Positions 58,207-64,000 of a stretch of 64,000 nucleotides of DNA are shown here, in pieces. The DNA is taken from contig CAWDJV010000002.1 of assembly GCA_963802795.1 (NCBI GenBank), forward strand, positions 124,001 to 188,000. The letters are read 5' to 3'. The notes beneath the pieces are model-generated. The model did not search any database. It was not told the origin of the DNA and was given only the letters and a program-made list of their open reading frames with translations. This DNA is from JAIBJN01 sp963802795. Its GTDB lineage: Bacteria; Actinomycetota; Thermoleophilia; Gaiellales; Gaiellaceae. Both the position numbers and the translations under genes were made by a program. Position 1 is the stretch's first letter, and every line of letters starts with the position of its first letter.

Positions 58207-59279
58207 GCCGGCCTCCCGAAGAGGCCGAGCGGGCGCACGGCCAGCACGAGCACGAGCAACCCGAAGATGAGCAGGACCGAGTAGTTCGTGTAGCCCGCGG
58301 GCAGGTACACGTCGCCGAAGGAGTCGACCAGCCCGAGCGCGAGGGCGCCGATCGCAGCGCCCGCGAGGCTGCCCATCCCGCCGATGATCACGACGATCAG
58401 GGAGATGAGCAGGTACTGCGTGTCGTTCGCCTTGTCGACGGAGATCATCGTCCCGCCGAGGACGCCTCCGAGCCCTGCCAGGAGCGCGCCGAGGAAGAAC
58501 GCGGCCGCGAAGACGAACTGGACGTTGATCCCGAGCGCGGAGACCATCTGACGGTCGTCCACGCCGGCCCGCACGATCATCCCGAAGCGGGTCCGCTGGA
58601 TCATCGCCCAGAGCGCGAGCCCCACGAAGATGGCGACGAGCAGGACGAAGATGCGGAAGAAGGGGTACGAGAGGCCGTAGATCCGCAGGTCGACGCTGTC
58701 GGGGAACACGTCGGGCGGAGCGAGGGTCTCGGCGATGCCGCCGAAGTGCGCGAGCGCCTGGTCGGCGATGATGATCGAGATCGCGATCGTGATCAGCGCC
58801 TGGCGCAGGTCCTGCCCCTGGTTCCAGCGGAGGAAGACCTGCTGCATGACGAGGCCGATGACCGCGACGGCGAGCGACGCGACGACGAGCGGGATGATCC
58901 ACTCGCCGAGGCTCGCCTCCGACGATCCGAACGCCGACGTCGCCTCGCCGCCGGAGATCCGGTCCTGGAGCTCGAGCGCGAAGAACCCGGCCAGCATGTA
59001 GAGCGAGCCGTGGGCCATGTTGACGACGCGCATGAGCCCGAAGATGAGCGTGAAGCCGCTCGCCACGACGAAGTAGAGACCCGCGAGCGTGAGGCCGTTG
59101 AGGGTGACGCTGACGAAGAGGCGCCCGTTACCTGCCGCCTTGTAACCGACCCAGGCGAGGACGAACGCGATGACGAGTGCAACGAGCACGCCGAGGGCGA
59201 TCGTCAGCGGGGGAGTCGTCTCGAGCCGTGCCCGCCACCCGGAGACCGCTTCGTCACCTGATCGGTTCTGAATGGACAC
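58203..59279 (-). CDS. Liv-type ABC transporter permease (LivH-like)
   Basis: 358 aa from GTG at 59279. Eight or more helices; characteristic are FGLMRVVNMAHGSLYMLAGF, FGMIVRAGVDDRQMVSALGI and GGMGSLAGAAIGALALGLV. First gene of the 15 kb minus-strand operon, with a promoter and inverted repeat 20 to 48 bases upstream. The next gene overlaps its stop by TTGA. An upstream in-frame extension is open but would cross the promoter. Confidence 0.9.
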   Translation of the reverse strand: MSIQNRSGDEAVSGWRARLETTPPLTIALGVLVALVIAFVLAWVGYKAAGNGRLFVSVTLNGLTLAGLYFVVASGFTLIFGLMRVVNMAHGSLYMLAGFFALELQDRISGGEATSAFGSSEASLGEWIIPLVVASLAVAVIGLVMQQVFLRWNQGQDLRQALITIAISIIIADQALAHFGGIAETLAPPDVFPDSVDLRIYGLSYPFFRIFVLLVAIFVGLALWAMIQRTRFGMIVRAGVDDRQMVSALGINVQFVFAAAFFLGALLAGLGGVLGGTMISVDKANDTQYLLISLIVVIIGGMGSLAGAAIGALALGLVDSFGDVYLPAGYTNYSVLLIFGLLVLVLAVRPLGLFGRPA

Positions 59280-59298
59280 GATAGGTCTTGAAGGGGCG

Positions 59299-59327
59299 AC
59301 CGTAACAGGATGCAAAGCTCGTTGCAA
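59299..59327 (-). promoter_or_regulatory. Promoter and inverted repeat ahead of the 15 kb catabolic operon
   Basis: On the minus strand TTGCAA (59327-59322), 17 bases and TACGGT (59304-59299) precede the GTG start at 59279. The repeat TGCAA-AGCTCG-TTGCA (59311-59326) overlaps the -35 and spacer, a repressor-like layout; the operon's DeoR gene is the obvious candidate. Confidence 0.5.
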
Positions 59328-59336
59328 TGCCTCAGA

Positions 59337-59735
59337 ATGCGATCGAGAGTGTCGGCTGTACGCCTTCAGCACGTGTCGACCCCGTATCCGCGCGGACGCC
59401 GAGAGGATGTGCGCACGTTCTACGGGAACGTGCTCGGACTCGTGGAGAAGCCGGTTCCGGACTCCCTGGCCGACATGGAGCTGGTCTGGTTCGAAGCCGG
59501 CCCGGACGAGGCCGAGTTGCACTTCCTCCCGGACCCGGTCCAGCCCGACCGCGGCGCTCAGCGCCACCTCTGTCTCGAGGTGGACGATGTCGAAAGCTGG
59601 CGACGCCGATTGGAAGAGAAAGGTGTCGAGACGACGGACGACGTCCCGATCCCGAACCGGCCGCGCTTCTTCTGCCGCGACCCGTTCGGAAACCTGATCG
59701 AGATCACCACGATCCAGGGCGACTACCGGCCCTGA
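59337..59735 (+). CDS. VOC-superfamily (glyoxalase-like) protein
   Basis: About 132 aa from ATG at 59337, preferred because a start at 59310 would place codons over the divergent operator; GTG at 59349 is also possible. One VOC domain: RLQHVSTPYPRGRREDVRTF opens it, QRHLCLEVDDVESWRRRL is the second module start and RDPFGNLIEITTIQ ends with the metal-type Glu. Substrate unknown. Divergent from the LivH-like gene; its last 13 bases overlap the convergent glycosyltransferase gene. Confidence 0.78.
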   Translation: MRSRVSAVRLQHVSTPYPRGRREDVRTFYGNVLGLVEKPVPDSLADMELVWFEAGPDEAELHFLPDPVQPDRGAQRHLCLEVDDVESWRRRLEEKGVETTDDVPIPNRPRFFCRDPFGNLIEITTIQGDYRP

Positions 59736-60814
59736 GCACCAGCGGCGACCTCCTCGTAGAGCTCGACGAGGCGGCCGATGTTCGCCTCCGTCGTGAGCTC
59801 GAGTCGAGCGGCTGCGACGCGGCGGCGGAGCCCCACCGCATCCACCGCCCCAAGCTGTCCGACGAGGTCGTCGACCGTCGTGAGGCTGAGCCCGAGGCGC
59901 CCCTCGCCGACGAGCCGCGTGAGCGCGCGGTGCTGCAGCGTGAGCACGGGCAGGCCGCAGCCGAGGTACTCGTACGCCTTGTTCGGAAGGCAGGTATCAA
60001 GGTGCGCCCCGTTCAGGGCCGAGTTGAAGCCGGCCCAGCCGAAGTCGTAGTCCGGCAGGGCGGCGAGCAATCGTGGGGGCGGGAGCGTCTCGTGCACACG
60101 CAAGCCCGCCAGTCCGCCCGCCAGCTCGGCGTACGCCGCCACGGTGCGCGACGGATAGACGTCGAGGGACGCGCCCTCGCTCACGATCGCGCCGAAGATC
60201 TCGCGGAGGTCGTAGTGGCCGCCGTTCGACGAGAGCGTGCCTTGGTAGACGAGTCGCGGAGGGTGGCCGTTGCGGCGCTCGGCCGGCGGCAACAGCGGCG
60301 GCAGGTCGCGCCGCAGCGCGTAGTTCGGGAACACGAGCATCGGCGCCGTGGGGCGGTAGCGGGCACGGATCTCCTCGAGGATCTCCTCCGAGACGGCGAC
60401 GAGCGCCGCGCTCTCCTCGACCGCCAGCCGCTCCAGGGCCAGCGGCTCGCGCGGCTCCGGAAAGCCGTGCTCGTACGGTGTCCGCCTGAGGCTCTGGAGA
60501 TCGTGGATGTCGTGGACGACCGGCACGAGGCCGTCGACGACCTCGAGCGCGACCGCGCTCAGGAAGTCCGGCAGGTTGTGGCTGTGAACGAGGTCGGGGC
60601 GAAACTCTCGGACCGCCTCCCGCAGGCCCTCGACCGGCTCCGAGCCGAGGTCCCACCACCGCTCGAAGAGCTCGTCACCCGAGCCGTACCACCCGCTCAG
60701 GGTCTTGCCCTGGTAGGCGAAGGCGAGCCGGATCCTCGGGTACGCCGCCCGCAACGCGGCGGCGTACTTGAGCGCCCGCATGCACGGCTGCTGCTGCAGG
60801 AAGAGAACGCGCAT
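59723..60814 (-). CDS. Glycosyltransferase, GT4-like (GT-B fold)
   Basis: 363 aa. Begins MRVLFLQQQPCMR; HSHNLPDFLSAVAL and VVHDIHDLQSLR are acceptor-side loops, VYQGTLSSNGGHYDL the hinge and donor entry, and CLPNKAYEYLGCGLPVLTL the family C-terminal E-X-loop region binding the nucleotide sugar. It should add a sugar to a lipid or glycan. The start shares the stop position of the acyltransferase gene, so the two genes form a unit, perhaps for a surface glycan. Confidence 0.85.
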   Translation of the reverse strand: MRVLFLQQQPCMRALKYAAALRAAYPRIRLAFAYQGKTLSGWYGSGDELFERWWDLGSEPVEGLREAVREFRPDLVHSHNLPDFLSAVALEVVDGLVPVVHDIHDLQSLRRTPYEHGFPEPREPLALERLAVEESAALVAVSEEILEEIRARYRPTAPMLVFPNYALRRDLPPLLPPAERRNGHPPRLVYQGTLSSNGGHYDLREIFGAIVSEGASLDVYPSRTVAAYAELAGGLAGLRVHETLPPPRLLAALPDYDFGWAGFNSALNGAHLDTCLPNKAYEYLGCGLPVLTLQHRALTRLVGEGRLGLSLTTVDDLVGQLGAVDAVGLRRRVAAARLELTTEANIGRLVELYEEVAAGAQGR

Positions 60815-61263
60815 CAGCGGCTCTTCTTCGGGCGGGCTGGGTTGCCGACGGCGATGCAGTTTCCCTCGAGCTCGCCGACGACGACGCTCCCGGCCCCGAC
60901 GATGCAGCCGTCCCCGACGCGCGCGCCCGGGAGGACGCAGACACCCATCCCGATCCAGCAGTCGGCGCCGATCTCGACGGGTTCCTCGGTCCAGCCCTGG
61001 TCGACGAGGGGCAGCTCCGGGGCCATCTCGTGATTGGCCGTATGGACCATCGCGTAGGGGCCGAACCTCGTCCGGTCGCCGATCCGCAGGCCGCCGTAGC
61101 CGTTCACATAGCAGCCGTAGTTGAACCCGACCCGCTCGCCGAGCTCGATCCGGTCGCCGTTCAGCCAGACGATCAGGTCGAGGTAGAAGCAGCCCTCGCC
61201 GACCCGCTTGGCGTCGTTCGGACGGAAGGGAATCACGCGCTTCGAGCGCTCTGTGATCATCAT
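60814..61263 (-). CDS. Left-handed beta-helix (hexapeptide-repeat) acyltransferase
   Basis: 149 aa. Several imperfect hexapeptide repeats are seen (GDRIELGERVGFNYGCYVN, RIGDRTRFGPYAMVHTANHE, then GADCWIGMGVCVLPGARVG). His in HTANHE is the likely catalytic residue as in NodL/maltose acetyltransferases. It probably acetylates a sugar. It directly precedes and touches the glycosyltransferase gene. Confidence 0.85.
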   Translation of the reverse strand: MMITERSKRVIPFRPNDAKRVGEGCFYLDLIVWLNGDRIELGERVGFNYGCYVNGYGGLRIGDRTRFGPYAMVHTANHEMAPELPLVDQGWTEEPVEIGADCWIGMGVCVLPGARVGDGCIVGAGSVVVGELEGNCIAVGNPARPKKSR

Positions 61264-61322
61264 CGAGATCCTCCCGGTCGCGAACGACGCCAGCCGGCGG
61301 GATTCTGCCGGGTCGCCGCCGC

Positions 61323-62501
61323 TTACGTCGAGAGAGGCCGGAGCAGCTCCGGGTACTTGAGCGCGGAGCCCGTGTTGATCAGGACCACGTCGTCCTCGGC
61401 ACTCAGGTCACCGCGCTCCCGGAGGGCGATCGCCGCGGCGAGCGTCGCCGCTCCCTCGGGGGCGGCCGAGATGCCGGCTTCCCGGCCGAACATCGCAAAC
61501 GCCTCGCGAATCGCGTCGTCGCTCACGGCCACGGCCGTTCCCCCGGTCTCGCGGATCGCGCGCAGGACGAGGAAGTCGCCCACGGCGTGGGGGACGCGGA
61601 GGCCGGCGGCGATCGTCGCCGCCCCCTCCCAGAACTCGGAGGACTCCCTGCCCTCCGCGAAGGCCTTGACGAGCGGGGCGCAGCCTTCTGCCTGGGCGGC
61701 GATCAGCCGCGGCGGGGGTCCCTGGATCCAACCGAGGGCGGAGAGCTGCGTGAAGGCCCGCCAGATCCCGATGAGCCCGACGCCTCCTCCGGCCGGGTAG
61801 ACGATCGCGTCCGGGCTTCGCCAGCCGAGCTGCTCGGCGATCTCGAAGCCCAGGCTCTTCTTCCCCTCGATCCGGTACGGCTCCTTGAGGGTCGAGGCGT
61901 TGAACCAGCCGTGCTCGGCGACGCCCTCGGCGATCAGCTTTCCGGCGTCCGAGATGAGACCGTCGACGAGGGTGAGCTCGGCTCCGTACAGCCGGCACTC
62001 CGCCTGGCTCGTGAGCGGCGCGTCGCGGGGCATGGCGACGTGGACCGTGATCCCGCCGGCGGCGCCGTAGCAGGCCCAGGCGGCGCCGGCGTTCCCCGCG
62101 GAGGGGAGGGCAACCTCCTCGATCGCGAGAGCGCGTGCCATCGAGATGCCGCACGAGGCTCCCCGCGCCTTGAACGTCGCCGTCGGGTTCAGCCCGTCGT
62201 CCTTCACCAGGAGCCCCGGGAGCCCGATCCGGGAGCCGAGGACGGAGGGACTGAGCAGGGGAGTGCATCCTTCTCCGAGGCTCACGACGTCGTCTGCGTT
62301 CTCGACGGGGAGGAGCTCCCGGTAGCGCCACATGTCGGGCGGGCGCGCCGCGACGCCCTCCTTCGTCGCAGCGGCGCCGGCGGCCTCCAGGTCGTACTCG
62401 ACGAGGAGCGGCCCCCCGCACGAGCAGAGGTTCTGCGGCTCCCGCGCCTCGTGGCGCCGGTCGCAGCGCGAGCAGATCAGGTGCGTGACGAAGGACGGCA
62501 T
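61323..62501 (-). CDS. thrC: Threonine synthase
   Basis: 392 aa. An N-terminal zinc-ribbon-like part (Cys10, Cys13, Cys26, Cys28) as in many plant-type and actinobacterial forms leads to the PLP domain. The PLP Lys is Lys111 in NPTATFKARGAS, GNAGAAWACYG and YPAGGGVGLIG follow, and the end is INTGSALKYPELL. It turns O-phosphohomoserine into threonine. Related thrC paralogues can act on other substrates, so a metabolic role in threonine synthesis is likely but not exclusive. Confidence 0.9.
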   Translation of the reverse strand: MPSFVTHLICSRCDRRHEAREPQNLCSCGGPLLVEYDLEAAGAAATKEGVAARPPDMWRYRELLPVENADDVVSLGEGCTPLLSPSVLGSRIGLPGLLVKDDGLNPTATFKARGASCGISMARALAIEEVALPSAGNAGAAWACYGAAGGITVHVAMPRDAPLTSQAECRLYGAELTLVDGLISDAGKLIAEGVAEHGWFNASTLKEPYRIEGKKSLGFEIAEQLGWRSPDAIVYPAGGGVGLIGIWRAFTQLSALGWIQGPPPRLIAAQAEGCAPLVKAFAEGRESSEFWEGAATIAAGLRVPHAVGDFLVLRAIRETGGTAVAVSDDAIREAFAMFGREAGISAAPEGAATLAAAIALRERGDLSAEDDVVLINTGSALKYPELLRPLST

Positions 62502-62665
62502 GGGTCGTCGCCTGGTGGAGCTGGCGGGAAAGCGTAAGGTGCCATAGGCTGGCGGCTCGCCGTCACGGGGGGTTCCGGTGGGGGCTCGTTGGACGCCGCA
62601 CGTCCTCGAGATCTGGCGGTCGGCGGGACTCGGCGGACCCTCCCCTAAGGGAAGGAGGTTCGTCC

Positions 62666-64000
62666 ATGCGATCCGGAAAGCGATTCGTGCTGCCGGCTCT
62701 CGCTCTGGTCCTGGCCATCGCCACTGTCGCCGTTCCGGCCGGCGGAGCGGCCTCGCCGCCCGACGACACCGCCGACCGGCCTCACACCAAGAACATGCAC
62801 CTGCTTGGATCCAGTCTCCGCGCCGGTGCGGTCACCGGGCCGCCGCCGGCCGGCCCGGGAACCGTTCCCTGGGACACGCGGAACACCGACCTGGCCTTCT
62901 GGGGGAAGACCGTCATCCAGGGCCGTTACGACGGCTTCCGCGTCATCGACGTCAAGGCGCCGGGCAACCCGAGAGAGCTGGCCTACTTCCAGTGCGTGAG
63001 CCCGCAGGGTGACATCGGCGTGTACGGGAACCTCGTGTTCCGCTCGGTCGACTCGCCACAGCTGACCGACGGATGTACCGCGGTGAGCCAGAACGGCAAC
63101 CCGACCGGTGCCGCCTGCGCGCCGGCGCCCGTCGCCCTGTACCGGCTTCGAGGGCATCCAGATCTTCGACATCAGCGACCTGAGCGACATCGAGCTGATC
63201 GCGTCGGTCGCCCTCGACTGCGGCTCGCACACTCACACGGTCGTCCCGGACACGGAGAACGACCGCGTCCTCATCTACAACAGCGTGAGCGGGAACACGC
63301 TCCAACCGAACCCGGGGAAGTACGGCAACCGCTGTCCCGGCCCGCCCTTCAACCGCGAGGACATCGTCGAGGTCCCGCTCGACGACCCGGCCTCGGCCAG
63401 TGTTCTCGGCTCCTTCGACCTCGGCGAGCACGAGGGGGATCCCGTCGAGATCTGCCACGACTTCGGGGTCATCCTCGGCGACGTGAACAAGGGCGCCTGC
63501 GCAGGTCACGGGATCTCGGTCTTCGACCTCACCGACCCGGCGAACCCTGAGCACCTGTACACGACGACGGCACCGACGGTCGATCGCTTCCACTCGGCGG
63601 CGTTCACCTGGGACGGCAAGATCATCGTCTCTGGCTGGGAGCCCGGCGGCGGGACGCAGCCGCGCTGCCAGGTGACCGGGACTCCGCTCGGCGGCGGCGA
63701 GGTGCAGACCGAGGAGATGAAGACGGCCTGGTTCCACGACGCCGAGACCGGCGAGATCATCGGCAAGTACGTGCTGCCGCGACCGCAGTCCCAGTACGAG
63801 AACTGCACGATCCATAACTACAACATCATGCCGAGCAAGAATCGCTACATCCTCGTGCACGGCTCGTACCAGTCCGGGACGGCGGTCGTCGACTTCACCG
63901 ACCCGACGAACGCGTACGAGGTTGCCTGGATGGATCCCGATCCGCTCGACCCGCCGTCGCCGACGAGCCCAGGCGGGCGGACGAACTTCCGCGGCGGCGA
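62666..64000 (+). pseudogene. Secreted LVIVD-repeat (beta-propeller) protein, frameshifted and truncated by the window end
   Basis: ATG with AAGGAGG upstream, then a signal peptide (LALVLAIATVAVPAGGAAS) and repeats of the LVIVD type: GRYDGFRVIDVKAPGNPREL, FEGIQIFDISDLSDIELIAS, GISVFDLTDPANPEHLY and VVDFTDPTNAYEVAWMD. After CAPAPVALYR the frame shifts. One base too many in the CCC near 63129-63131 restores CAPAPSPCTGFEG. The protein continues past 64000. Such propellers are often surface-located and bind other proteins or carbohydrates. Confidence 0.82.

Overview
The window is a high-GC (about 70%), densely packed bacterial chromosome segment. Its GC level, GTG/TTG starts, TANNNT-type -10 boxes and possible leaderless starts, together with actinobacterial families (DUF4349 anti-sigma-like protein, MMPL transporter, LVIVD protein, HisKA_3/LuxR pair), point to Actinomycetota. 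A soil or sediment Thermoleophilia-like lineage is my best guess, but it is not proven by the sequence.

Layout. 1-9.9 kb: tail of a sigma factor with a DUF4349 membrane partner, a Tat-exported amidohydrolase, an aminotransferase, a lipoprotein, MscS, a lysyl-oxidase-like protein, a GGDEF protein, UppP and a membrane cytochrome c. 9.9-14.4 kb: a methyltransferase, then a 3.4 kb segment with a chromate transporter and two small secreted proteins, bounded by an intact tRNA-Ser(GGA) gene and a 47-bp copy of its 3' end. This is the signature of an old tRNA-integrated islet. 14.4-32 kb: housekeeping and accessory genes (UDG, lipoprotein, PepSY protein, IclR regulator plus peroxiredoxin), an aldehyde dehydrogenase / CoA-transferase / 2-hydroxyacid dehydrogenase / glycerate kinase run, small conserved proteins, an MMPL transporter, a two-component system, and VOC and DUF1801 proteins. 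32.1-59.3 kb: a 27 kb catabolic supercluster. 59.3-64 kb: VOC protein, glycosyltransferase, acyltransferase, threonine synthase and the start of an LVIVD-repeat protein that runs off the window.

The supercluster has three transcription units. A minus-strand unit (32152-37947) encodes a PfkB kinase, Gfo/Idh oxidoreductase, class I aldolase, NagB-like protein, PIG-L deacetylase and ROK repressor. Divergent from it, a plus-strand unit (38023-43986) encodes a VOC protein, an ABC importer (ATPase, permease, lipoprotein SBP), a TIM-barrel isomerase, a creatininase-family hydrolase and a Gfo/Idh dehydrogenase; a ROK-like operator lies between the two. Convergent with this, a 15 kb minus-strand run (59279 to 44030) encodes a Liv-type ABC importer (HMJGF), a Tm-1-like protein plus the TIM-barrel protein that matches the other half of plant Tm-1, a cupin, an FAD-linked oxidase, an epimerase, a second diverged Tm-1-like protein, a creatininase-family protein, a DeoR regulator, another isomerase and an LgdA-like Gfo/Idh dehydrogenase. 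Together they look like uptake and oxidative (keto-sugar or inosose-type) breakdown of cyclitols, glycosides or amino sugars. The substrates are unknown.

Twelve genes carry a single-base frame break (eleven +1, one -1), many of them in short homopolymers. I regard these mostly as assembly or sequencing errors and have annotated each as one broken gene.
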